Translations under genes and position numbers: made by a program
Part shown: one piece after another, positions 8,004 through 14,606 of the stretch
Position numbering within the stretch: position 1 is the first letter of the stretch
Layout of the letters: each line of letters starts with the position of its first letter
Notes under the pieces: generated by a model
What the model saw: the letters and a program-made list of their open reading frames with translations, nothing else
Database searches by the model: none
What the model was told of the DNA's origin: nothing
Assembly (NCBI GenBank): GCA_002309855.1
Contig: DBYD01000013.1
Coordinates: 9,482 to 31,535 of the forward strand
From: Bacteroidales bacterium UBA1195
GTDB taxonomy: Bacteria > Bacteroidota > Bacteroidia > Bacteroidales > WCHB1-69
Direction of reading: 5' to 3'
DNA length: 22,054 nucleotides

Positions 8004-8840
8004 TTATTTGCTCATCAGTATCTGGTCTCTCTTCTGGATGGCCTTTTCCGCAATTTTTCCGCTCTCGGCAAGGAGGGGGGATTGCGGGAACTTCGCCTCC
8101 AGCTGACGGTGCCAGTCTACCGCCTGCTGGTAACGCTCCGCCTGCTTTGCGGGGATGCTGTTCTCCGCATATTTGTAGCAGTTGTTGACCAAATCGAAAA
8201 GTGCCTTTTCAGTATAGGCTGACCCTGGATAGTCCTTCATCAGGTTCTTGAATGCGATCTGTGCTGCGGCATACTGTCCGATGTTGTAGTACATGTATGC
8301 GATTGCGTAGGCTTTGTGCGCCATCTGGTCACGGATGGTGTCCAGCATGGCGTTGCATTCGTTGTTGAAGCGGCTTTGCGGGTAGGATTCCAGAAATGTT
8401 TCCAATCCCTCCTTGGCCAGTTGGGCATCGGTTTGGTCCAAGTTGAAATTTGGAATGTTCATGTAGTGCGACTTGGCCGCCAGGAACGCGGCCTCCTCCG
8501 TCCTGGGGGAGAATGGGTATTTCCGTGTGAAATCGTTGAAATGGAACGCTGCCATCAGGTAATCCTCGTTTTTGTAGTAGCAGTCGGCGAACAGGAAAAG
8601 GATGGAATCGCCCTGCTCGCTCCCCATGTAAAGAGGGTATACCCGTTCGAACAGGTCGGCGGCGCTAAGGTATAGACCTTTGTCATAATATGCCTTTGCT
8701 GCGGCAAATTTGGCCTCTTTTGTTTTAAGTTTACGGTACTTTCTTGGTGTGGTGTCTCCGCTTTTCTTCTGCGCATACGCGGACACCCCTCCCAGTGAGA
8801 ATAATATAATCAAAAGAAAGACAAAGTGTTTCTTTATCAT
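8004..8840 (-). CDS. bamD: BamD-like outer-membrane assembly factor, no lipobox
   Basis: 278-residue TPR protein of the BamD/YfiO family, the scaffold subunit of the outer-membrane beta-barrel assembly machine. After the signal peptide come helical repeats: AAAKAYYDKGLYLSAADLFE, ILFLFADCYYKNEDYLMAAF, a LDQTDAQLAKEGLETFLESY segment and IAYMYYNIGQYAAAQIAF. These match Bacteroidetes BamD closely, and the gene heads the usual operon. I prefer ATG 8840 over 8861 because it starts the signal peptide (MIKKHFVFLLIILF...) and lies about 28 bases from the predicted transcription start. The signal peptide ends SAYA-Q and has no cysteine, whereas BamD is normally a lipoprotein. It is therefore predicted to be soluble in the periplasm or held by BamA alone. 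Confidence 0.88.
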   Translation of the reverse strand: MIKKHFVFLLIILFSLGGVSAYAQKKSGDTTPRKYRKLKTKEAKFAAAKAYYDKGLYLSAADLFERVYPLYMGSEQGDSILFLFADCYYKNEDYLMAAFHFNDFTRKYPFSPRTEEAAFLAAKSHYMNIPNFNLDQTDAQLAKEGLETFLESYPQSRFNNECNAMLDTIRDQMAHKAYAIAYMYYNIGQYAAAQIAFKNLMKDYPGSAYTEKALFDLVNNCYKYAENSIPAKQAERYQQAVDWHRQLEAKFPQSPLLAESGKIAEKAIQKRDQILMSK

Positions 8841-8874
8841 CGCAAATCGTTTACCAAGCATTTTTCAACGGTTG

Positions 8875-8882
8875 CAAAAGTA
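8875..8882 (-). promoter_or_regulatory. -7 promoter element of the bamD-rpoZ-coaBC-DUF4835-recN operon
   Basis: The minus strand reads TACTTTTG (TAnnTTTG) followed by C, giving a start near 8868 and a leader of about 28 bases before the bamD ATG at 8840. An A+T-rich run lies directly upstream, and no exact TTTG -33 box is seen. The motif and position fit the Bacteroidetes primary sigma factor. Confidence 0.6.
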
Positions 8883-8955
8883 ATAATAAATTGTATGCGG
8901 AGTGGAGGTTTTACACTTTTTTTTGCGAGGGTTGTTTTTGACGGTCAGATGGAGT

Positions 8956-9567
8956 TTATCTTACTACAAACCGGTAACGGATGGTTCCGCGTTGTTCGTC
9001 AGGTGCATCCTCTTTAGCCTTGAACTTTGACTTTTTTACAGCCTTTTCACATTCTGCCCACAAAGCGGCGTCATTGATGGTTGTTCCGCGGGCTCCCGCC
9101 TTGGCATATTTCACATTCCCATCCCTGTCGGCACTAAATTCCACAACCACTATACCGGAGGCGTTTTCACTATACTTGGGATAGGCCTTGCAGATTACCG
9201 GACGTCCGTCCAACCAGAAATCACCTGTACCTGTACCGACACTTGAACCGGATCCGCTGCCTGTTCCAGAGTAATTGCTGTTTGAACCTCTTGTAAATAA
9301 TGGTGCTTTTTGATTCAGGTAATTGTATTCTTTTTCCGGATCGATTTTGGTCCCGTCTTCCAGTTGGATTATCAGGATTTCAGACAGTTCAAGGTGATGG
9401 AAAAGAGTGTCTTTTTTATTGTCCAGTTGAAAATAAATCCCGTGCTTACCTATGTCCAGGTGGTATGCGTAAATAAACCTCTGGTCTTTTGTCACAATCA
9501 AATCTTGCGCATTGATATGGTTTGTCACAACAAACAGAGTGATTGCAAGGCAAATTGCTTTTTTCAT
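8956..9567 (-). CDS. secreted protein with TonB C-terminal-like domain
   Basis: 203-residue exported protein. ATG 9567 is chosen because it begins a signal peptide (MKKAICLAITLFVV..., cleavage after INA, residue 20); the frame opens further to 9627 but that would bury the signal. Residues about 21-75 form a small beta-rich region (ending ELSEILIIQLEDGT) like the nucleotide-neutral N-domains of several Bacteroidetes exported proteins. A Gly/Ser/Thr linker (about 94-115) follows. The TonB-like domain (about 117-203) contains RPVICKAYPKY, GIVVVEFSADRDGNV and a closing GTIRYRFVV. Classical TonB has a membrane anchor and a Pro-rich span; neither is present, so energy transduction is unlikely. It follows the DUF4160-DUF2442 pair on the same strand. 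Confidence 0.72.
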   Translation of the reverse strand: MKKAICLAITLFVVTNHINAQDLIVTKDQRFIYAYHLDIGKHGIYFQLDNKKDTLFHHLELSEILIIQLEDGTKIDPEKEYNYLNQKAPLFTRGSNSNYSGTGSGSGSSVGTGTGDFWLDGRPVICKAYPKYSENASGIVVVEFSADRDGNVKYAKAGARGTTINDAALWAECEKAVKKSKFKAKEDAPDEQRGTIRYRFVVR

Positions 9568-9627
9568 TATGATGTGAATATTGATAAATTGATAAGATGA
9601 AACTATTGGTGAAATGGTACGGATCAT

Positions 9628-9858
9628 CTAAACTGTAGTGCCATGCGCATACAGATATTCTGGTGCGATATCCGCGCCATTTGCCCAGAATATTGTCTGG
9701 TCAAGACCGAATTGTATAAATTGTTTTTTATCTTGCAGCTCTTTAAATGCCGGATATTGTAACAGTGGCGTCAAATCAATGCGTTTGCTTACTCCGTCGC
9801 TGAATTCGCACAACAGGGTGTATTCACCCTCATAATCCACATTCTTAATGGTTAACAT
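9628..9858 (-). CDS. DUF2442 domain protein
   Basis: 76-residue cytoplasmic protein matching DUF2442: MLTIKNVDYEGEYTLLCEF, a KRIDLTPLLQYPAF core and the family's closing pattern FWANGADIAPEYLY. The function is unknown. It starts 13 bases after the DUF4160 gene stops. The two families are often found side by side, in either order, which has led to suspicion of a toxin-antitoxin-like or regulatory pair; that role is inference. The stop codon abuts an in-frame-independent ATG at 9627, but the next gene is thought to start at 9567. Confidence 0.8.
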   Translation of the reverse strand: MLTIKNVDYEGEYTLLCEFSDGVSKRIDLTPLLQYPAFKELQDKKQFIQFGLDQTIFWANGADIAPEYLYAHGTTV

Positions 9859-9871
9859 TGTTTTTAGTTTT

Positions 9872-10123
9872 TTATCTTTTTATTTTTATTATTTTGTCTC
9901 CTCGTTGGGCTCTGTCCCAAATTTCTTCCAGTTCATTAATATGTTCGTCAATGAATTGGTTTACTATCTGTATGGTTTTTGTCCTTGCTCTTCCTTCAAT
10001 TTCGCGGGAGTGTAGTGTAATCGTGAACTCCCCTTCACCGCTTCGCACATGAATATGTGGCGGATTATGGTCGAAGGCATAAACGTAAATCAGCAAACCT
10101 TGAATGATAAAAACCGAACCCAT
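9872..10123 (-). CDS. DUF4160 domain protein
   Basis: 83-residue cytoplasmic protein of the DUF4160 family, recognised by the hallmark DHNPPHIHV at residues 18-26 preceded by a short hydrophobic strand (IIQGLLIYVYAF). The second half is charged and helical (QIVNQFIDEHINELEEIWDR) with a Lys/Arg tail, which could bind nucleic acid or the partner protein. The function is not established. It is the first gene of the DUF4160-DUF2442 pair. The upstream 120 bases are very A+T-rich and I could not place a convincing TAnnTTTG promoter there. Confidence 0.82.
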   Translation of the reverse strand: MGSVFIIQGLLIYVYAFDHNPPHIHVRSGEGEFTITLHSREIEGRARTKTIQIVNQFIDEHINELEEIWDRAQRGDKIIKIKR

Positions 10124-10240
10124 TAATATAAGTGTTATATATACAATTATTTAGAAATAAATAAATACAAATTGAATTGACTTGCAAATTTCCATAAAAA
10201 AACGATATGAATTTCACATTTGCGAAATTATCTGTAAAAA
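10124..10240. other. A+T-rich intergenic stretch upstream of the DUF4160 gene
   Basis: About 117 bases, strongly A+T-rich, between the DUF4160 start and the terminator of the upstream operon. It must hold the promoter of the DUF4160-DUF2442 genes, since the terminator isolates them. TTTG-like boxes occur on the minus strand but none is paired with a TAnnTTTG at the right distance. Confidence 0.5.
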
Positions 10241-10266
10241 AAAGGGAGCGGAAGTCCGCTCCTTTT
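10241..10266 (-). terminator. intrinsic terminator of the barrel-lipoprotein-CobW-C69 operon
   Basis: An 11-base-pair stem (AAAAGGAGCGG with CCGCTCCCTTT on the minus strand, one G-T pair) closes a four-base ACTT loop and runs into a T tract. It starts 18 bases after the C69 dipeptidase stop. T runs on both sides make it potentially active in both directions. Confidence 0.88.
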
Positions 10267-10284
10267 TAGGTGGTATGTAATTCG

Positions 10285-12033
10285 TCACTTCTTTTCCGGA
10301 GTGAGATCCTGGATGTTGTTCCCGACATCGTCGATGATGGCCTTGTAGAACCAGTCCGGGTAGCGCGGCTGGTCGGGCGAGGCGGGAATATGCTCGTCGT
10401 TGCCGTTGTTGAGGAAGCGGCCTCCCTTCTCCTTCTTGATGTTGCCGTCCATATATTTGACCAGCAGGTACTGTGAGAGCGATTTCCAACGGTTGAACAT
10501 GATGCTTGCCTGGTTGGATGAGAACTTGTTCAAGGCTTCGATGCCCTTTTCGTTGTTGGCCACATACTGGTCTGCCAGCACGCCGCTCTGCTCTTTGACC
10601 AATTGTATGAAGTTGGTTTCCAATTCTGATTGTACTTTCTGCACATCCTTAATCATGGCGTTGTAACGCAGGTAGGCAAAATTGGAGACCTGGTTGAACA
10701 GCCAGAATGCGGAGGTGGGAGAGTAGGTCATAAGGTCGCCGTTGCCAACCTTGAAGCAGTGCGGCACCTGGGTGCAGCCGCAGAAAATGGGCACGTAGCA
10801 TGTGCTGTAGGTGTCGTCCACTCCGAACCAGAGGATTCCGCCGACAGGGTTGGGAAAACGGCCCCGGCATTGGGCAATAAAGGAGAATCCTGTCTGCTGT
10901 GTGGAGGTGGCTCTCTCATGAATGTATTTTTTTCCCTCGTAGCTCCAGGTCATGGGACGCCAGCGGTAGGGGCAGGCGAAGGGGCCGGCACCCACATCCT
11001 TGGTCATGTCCATGGAGGTGCCTTCAAAATGGTCGCGCATGAGTGAGAACATATCTTCAACACCTACCTTTTCAGCCGGTTTGATCCACAATGGCATGCG
11101 GTGGGTCAGGTTCTCGCCGCGGGCGTAGTCCTCGTATGGTGCTGCAACCTCCTTGTTCAGGTGCATGAAAGCCGCCCACACGCGCGCCTCGCAGAAGCGT
11201 GCGCCGCCGAAATCGACCGGGTTGTAGATGTCGGAGAAGCTGAACTCCTCATCCTTTCCGCTGAACAGGCCGATTGCGCGGGCGTAGGAGATAACGTCGC
11301 TGCTGTAGACCACTTCAACCGAGGGGTTCATGATCTTGGAGATGTTCTTGGTTGAGATGGAGGTCTTGCCGTTCTCCAACGGGAAGGTGGTGATGCGTGC
11401 CTGGTTGGCGTGTCCGGAGACGTAGCCGTCCGGGATGCGGCGGGCCACCCAGACCGGACTCTTTGTCCAATTCTTGACATCCACGTTGCCCTTTTTGTCC
11501 AGCATCTGTTTGCCTTTGCCCACCATTTCGAGGATCCACACCTCGTTGGCATCGGCGATGGAGAAGGACTCGCCCTCGCTGCAGTAGCCGTATTCCGAGG
11601 TCAGCTCATGGAAGATGCGGATGGCTTCGCGTGCGTTTTTGGCGCGTTGCAGCGTAATGTAGATGAGGCTGCCGTAGTCGATGATGCCGCGCTGGTCGGC
11701 CAGCTCCTCAAGGCCGCCGAAGGTGGTCTCGCCGATGGCAAGCTGGTGCTCGTTGATGTTGCCGATTACGGAATAGGTGGCCAGGGCCTGTTTTATCTGG
11801 CCGAGTTTCTTGCCGGAATCCCATTCGATGATGTCCATCATGGTGCCGGCGGGGTAGGTGGCCGCAGGGCGGTAGTAGAGCTCACCGTAAAGCACGTGCG
11901 AATCGGCAGCGTAGCTGATGAAGCAGGAGCCGTCCTTGCTTGCCCCCTTGGTGACGAGGAAATTGGTGCAGGCGTACGCCTCCCCAACAGCAAGGGCTGC
12001 TATGAGGAGGGCTGCAGAAAGAATTCTTTTCAT
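10285..12033 (-). CDS. C69 family dipeptidase (exported)
   Basis: 582-residue N-terminal-nucleophile dipeptidase of the C69 (PepD-A/U34) family, which hydrolyses dipeptides. ATG 12033 begins a signal peptide (MKRILSAALLIAALAVGEAYA); the frame opens to 12069 but the extra residues would precede it. The cut after Ala21 would expose Cys22 in CTNFLVTKGAS, the catalytic nucleophile, so export and activation could be the same event. Family features follow: SYAADSH, INEHQLAIGETTFGG, EGESFSIADANEVWILEM and later GGILWFGVDDTYSTCYVPIF. It is the last gene of its operon, 36 bases after the CobW gene and just before the terminator. Probable role: breaking down dipeptides in the periplasm. Confidence 0.93.
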   Translation of the reverse strand: MKRILSAALLIAALAVGEAYACTNFLVTKGASKDGSCFISYAADSHVLYGELYYRPAATYPAGTMMDIIEWDSGKKLGQIKQALATYSVIGNINEHQLAIGETTFGGLEELADQRGIIDYGSLIYITLQRAKNAREAIRIFHELTSEYGYCSEGESFSIADANEVWILEMVGKGKQMLDKKGNVDVKNWTKSPVWVARRIPDGYVSGHANQARITTFPLENGKTSISTKNISKIMNPSVEVVYSSDVISYARAIGLFSGKDEEFSFSDIYNPVDFGGARFCEARVWAAFMHLNKEVAAPYEDYARGENLTHRMPLWIKPAEKVGVEDMFSLMRDHFEGTSMDMTKDVGAGPFACPYRWRPMTWSYEGKKYIHERATSTQQTGFSFIAQCRGRFPNPVGGILWFGVDDTYSTCYVPIFCGCTQVPHCFKVGNGDLMTYSPTSAFWLFNQVSNFAYLRYNAMIKDVQKVQSELETNFIQLVKEQSGVLADQYVANNEKGIEALNKFSSNQASIMFNRWKSLSQYLLVKYMDGNIKKEKGGRFLNNGNDEHIPASPDQPRYPDWFYKAIIDDVGNNIQDLTPEKK

Positions 12034-12069
12034 ACTTGTTTTTGTTAATGTATTAATATTTGTTATCAA

Positions 12070-13278
12070 TTATTCAGTTTTGCATTGGTCCAGCAGGCTG
12101 CAGAGACTGTTTGTGTCCAGATGCTGCCCGATAAACACCAGCTTCTGCATGCGGTCGCCGTATGTGTCGTCCCAATCGGCGCATACTTCCGGATGCTGCT
12201 GCAGGAACGGCCCGAGTTCATCTGGCGGCATGGTTGCAAACCACTGTCCCGCTTCGCGCAGTGTTGAACTTTTCCCAACCTGGTCGAAAATGTAGCAGAG
12301 GTCCTGGTCGTAACTGAAATAGCAGATGCCTTTGGAACGTATGGCATTGCGGCTGAGCCAGTCTCTGACAAAACTGTGGAACTTCTCGTAGCGGAAGGGG
12401 GAGCGGGTCTGGTAGACATAGGTGCGGATGCCGTATTCTTCCGCTTCGCCATCCTCCTCATGGTGATGATGATGATGGTGGTGTTCCTCGTGTTCATGCT
12501 CGTGTTCATGTTCATGCTCGTCCATCTCTTCATCATCATCGTGGATGTTCTCCACCTCGCGTATCCATGTGGCTGATGCGGAGGTCTTGTCAAAATCGAA
12601 AAGTCCTGTGTCCAGCAGCCGTTCCATCGGCACCTCCCCGTAGTCGCAGGGCAGAATCTCCGCTTTCTGCTGCAGAGAGCGGATCAGCGCTTTTGTACGG
12701 CCAAGTTCATCGGGTGAAACTTCCGACGCTTTGTTCAATAAAATGAGGTTGCAGAATTCGATTTGCTGTATGATTAGATTCCCCAAATCCTCCTCGTCAT
12801 CTTTCCTGACAGTCTCCAGCTTCTGGAATTCATCCCGCATCCGTACCGCATCCACCACAGTGACGATGCAGTCCAGCCGTGGCAGACGGTCATCTGGGAA
12901 GGGATCTTCCAGATATGGGATGGAGCAGATGGTTTGGGCGATTGGCTCCGGTTCACAGATTCCGCTCGCCTCAATGACAATATAGTCGAAGCGGTTTTGC
13001 GCCACGATGTCGCGCAACTGCTCTATGAGGTTGTTTTTCAGTGTGCAGCAGATGCAGCCGTTCTGCAGGGCTATCAGATTGTCGTCAGTCTGGCTAACCA
13101 CGCCGCCCTGCTGGATCAGTTCCGCATCGATGTTGATTTCGCCCAAATCGTTGACGATGACGGCAAAACGGATGCCTTTCCGGTTGGAAAGTATACGGTT
13201 TACAAGTGTTGTTTTGCCGCTGCCCAGATAGCCGGTCAGCAGCAGTACGGGGATGTCGCTATTTGCAGTTTTCACCAT
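12070..13278 (-). CDS. CobW/G3E family GTPase, probable metal (zinc) chaperone
   Basis: 402-residue cytoplasmic GTPase of the COG0523 group, which delivers metal ions to client proteins. The P-loop is GYLGSGKTT (16-24). The metal-binding CxCC motif is CICC (75-78), EASGICEPEP follows at about 102-111, and NKAS (181-184) takes the NKxD place. A run of alternating His and Glu then a block of eight His (about 254-272) sits in the linker before the CobW C-terminal domain (about 283-400). This His-rich loop is typical of zinc- or nickel-handling members. Cobalamin synthesis is unlikely since no cob genes are nearby. It lies 12 bases after the lipoprotein gene. No Zur box was identified. Confidence 0.92.
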   Translation of the reverse strand: MVKTANSDIPVLLLTGYLGSGKTTLVNRILSNRKGIRFAVIVNDLGEINIDAELIQQGGVVSQTDDNLIALQNGCICCTLKNNLIEQLRDIVAQNRFDYIVIEASGICEPEPIAQTICSIPYLEDPFPDDRLPRLDCIVTVVDAVRMRDEFQKLETVRKDDEEDLGNLIIQQIEFCNLILLNKASEVSPDELGRTKALIRSLQQKAEILPCDYGEVPMERLLDTGLFDFDKTSASATWIREVENIHDDDEEMDEHEHEHEHEHEEHHHHHHHHEEDGEAEEYGIRTYVYQTRSPFRYEKFHSFVRDWLSRNAIRSKGICYFSYDQDLCYIFDQVGKSSTLREAGQWFATMPPDELGPFLQQHPEVCADWDDTYGDRMQKLVFIGQHLDTNSLCSLLDQCKTE

Positions 13279-13290
13279 ATCATTTATTCG

Positions 13291-13878
13291 TTAATGTTCG
13301 TTTTTGTTTGGAACAATCCGGTAGTGGGGATGATAAGTCTCACGGTATGTGTCGCTATGCCGGACTGTACTGTGTCGTTCGGCAGCCTGCCTTAGTCCGG
13401 CCTGCAAAGTGCTGTCTTTCCATGCTGGTACAGTCTGTATCGCAATCCGTTCAATGGTATTCCATTCCTCCACCCAGTCGCCTGTCAGGGCATTATCGTG
13501 GGAGGCCGCCTCCATAAAGCGTTGCAGCAGCTCCTCCTCCGACATTTTTCCCTCCGTGACGCAGGAGAGGCAGATGCGTACAAAGCGGTGCCGGAAGCCG
13601 GTCGGTTCCCGCTCTGGGATGCCTGTCTGGCCCGTGTTGCGGTATTCGGAAAGTTCCTCATGCAGGTAGTGCCGGGCGGCTGCGGTGTCGCTCATCAGGT
13701 GTTCCGCCCCAAAAAAATCTTGGTAGCAGCTTTTGTACAGGTCCTGTAGCGTTGCAGCCGGATATTGCCGGTGCATTTCCGCACACAGCTGCCTGATGGC
13801 CCTTTCATCCCGCGAGCAGGCGGCCAAAGTGCCAACAACCAGCAGAGCCAGCATGTTTTTGCGAACTTTTTTTTTCAT
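13291..13878 (-). CDS. lipoprotein of unknown function
   Basis: 195-residue predicted lipoprotein. ATG 13878 gives a charged start (MKKKVRKN), a hydrophobic core and a good lipobox LAAC with acceptor Cys21. The rest is mostly helical: LCAEMHRQYPAATLQDLYKS, a FFGAEHLMSDTAAARHYLHE segment and a RICLSCVTEGKMSEEELLQRF segment with a CLSC pair. The last 30 residues are rich in His and Arg (HSTVRHSDTY...YHPHY). I do not recognise the family. It starts 19 bases after the barrel gene and is followed after 12 bases by the CobW GTPase. The His-rich tail and the metal chaperone next door make metal binding a possibility, not a conclusion. Confidence 0.75.
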   Translation of the reverse strand: MKKKVRKNMLALLVVGTLAACSRDERAIRQLCAEMHRQYPAATLQDLYKSCYQDFFGAEHLMSDTAAARHYLHEELSEYRNTGQTGIPEREPTGFRHRFVRICLSCVTEGKMSEEELLQRFMEAASHDNALTGDWVEEWNTIERIAIQTVPAWKDSTLQAGLRQAAERHSTVRHSDTYRETYHPHYRIVPNKNEH

Positions 13879-13897
13879 CCGATGCGGTTGCTTGGAA

Positions 13898-14560
13898 TCA
13901 GAAGCGGTATCCCACATTCAGCGAGAAGACGTGGTTCTTTGAACTTGCCGGTTCGTATGTGTGGGTTTTTGTCTTGAATTCGTTGAGGCTGTTGGTCAGT
14001 CCGATGCTTGCACGGAGGCCTGCGAAGATGTGTTCGGTGAAATAGTAGTTGGCACCGACAATCACTCCGACATTGAACAGGTTTATCTCCTCCTTTGCCA
14101 TATTTCTGCTTTCAAAGTGCTCGGTATTGGAGACATCGCTGTTGTATTTGTATTTGTTCTTGCCGCCAAGCAAAAAACCGAACTCCGGACCGACCTGCAG
14201 GTCAAGCTTTTCGTCCAGCAGATAGAGGTTGAAGGCGATGGGCAGGTCAATGAAATGGACCTGCTGGGTGAAGGTGTAGTCCCCGTATTTTTCGTCGTAT
14301 TTGTCTTTCCGTCCCTCCATTGAATAGAGCAGGTCGGCAGTCAGGCTCATGTTTCCGCTGAAGCCGAAGAAATACTCTCCGAAAACACCGGCGTTGCAGG
14401 CTGGCATCATCGGATGTTTCAGGTTCTGGCTGTTCACATTAGTACTTTGTGTGGTCATTTGGAATCCTGCGCGGACACCAAAGAAAAACTGGGAGAATGC
14501 ATTGTTGCTGAAGCTAATGCAGGCGGCAGTCATTGCCAGGGTGATAAAAAGTCTTTTCAT
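13898..14560 (-). CDS. outer-membrane beta-barrel protein (porin/PorT family)
   Basis: 220-residue exported barrel protein. The signal peptide runs MKRLFITLAMTAACISFSNNAFS, cleaved near residue 23. The mature start FFFGVRAGFQ, internal strands such as GVFGEYFFGFSGNMSLTADLLYS, DLPIAFNLYLLDEKLDLQVGPEFGFLLGG, GVIVGANYYF and the last strand VFSLNVGYRF with a terminal Phe are typical of the eight-strand PorT-like barrels of Bacteroidetes. It is the first gene of an operon with a lipoprotein, the CobW GTPase and the C69 dipeptidase. A promoter lies about 40 bases upstream. The substrate is unknown. Confidence 0.85.
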   Translation of the reverse strand: MKRLFITLAMTAACISFSNNAFSQFFFGVRAGFQMTTQSTNVNSQNLKHPMMPACNAGVFGEYFFGFSGNMSLTADLLYSMEGRKDKYDEKYGDYTFTQQVHFIDLPIAFNLYLLDEKLDLQVGPEFGFLLGGKNKYKYNSDVSNTEHFESRNMAKEEINLFNVGVIVGANYYFTEHIFAGLRASIGLTNSLNEFKTKTHTYEPASSKNHVFSLNVGYRF

Positions 14561-14597
14561 CTGTACAAATTTTTTATTCAGTTATTTTTACAAAAGG

Positions 14598-14605
14598 CAA
14601 AAGTA
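14598..14605 (-). promoter_or_regulatory. -7 promoter element of the barrel-lipoprotein-CobW-C69 operon
   Basis: TACTTTTG on the minus strand, only two bases beyond the YgiQ stop codon, predicts a start near 14591 and a leader of about 30 bases. The matching -33 region would lie inside the end of the YgiQ gene, where no TTTG is obvious. No terminator separates the YgiQ gene from this operon, so read-through is possible too. Confidence 0.55.
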
Positions 14606-14606
14606 A

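Noticed and set aside
11410..12048. 212-codon plus-strand frame
   Set aside because: It is antisense to the C69 dipeptidase and its translation shows no recognisable domain.
12455..12545. Short tandem repeat (CAT/TCG-like) in the CobW gene, considered as a microsatellite or CRISPR remnant
   Set aside because: It encodes the in-frame His/Glu metal-binding loop and has no spacer structure.
12376..12576. Plus-strand frame with a very hydrophobic Met/Val/Phe run, like a membrane peptide
   Set aside because: The run is the reverse complement of the His/Glu codons in the CobW metal loop.
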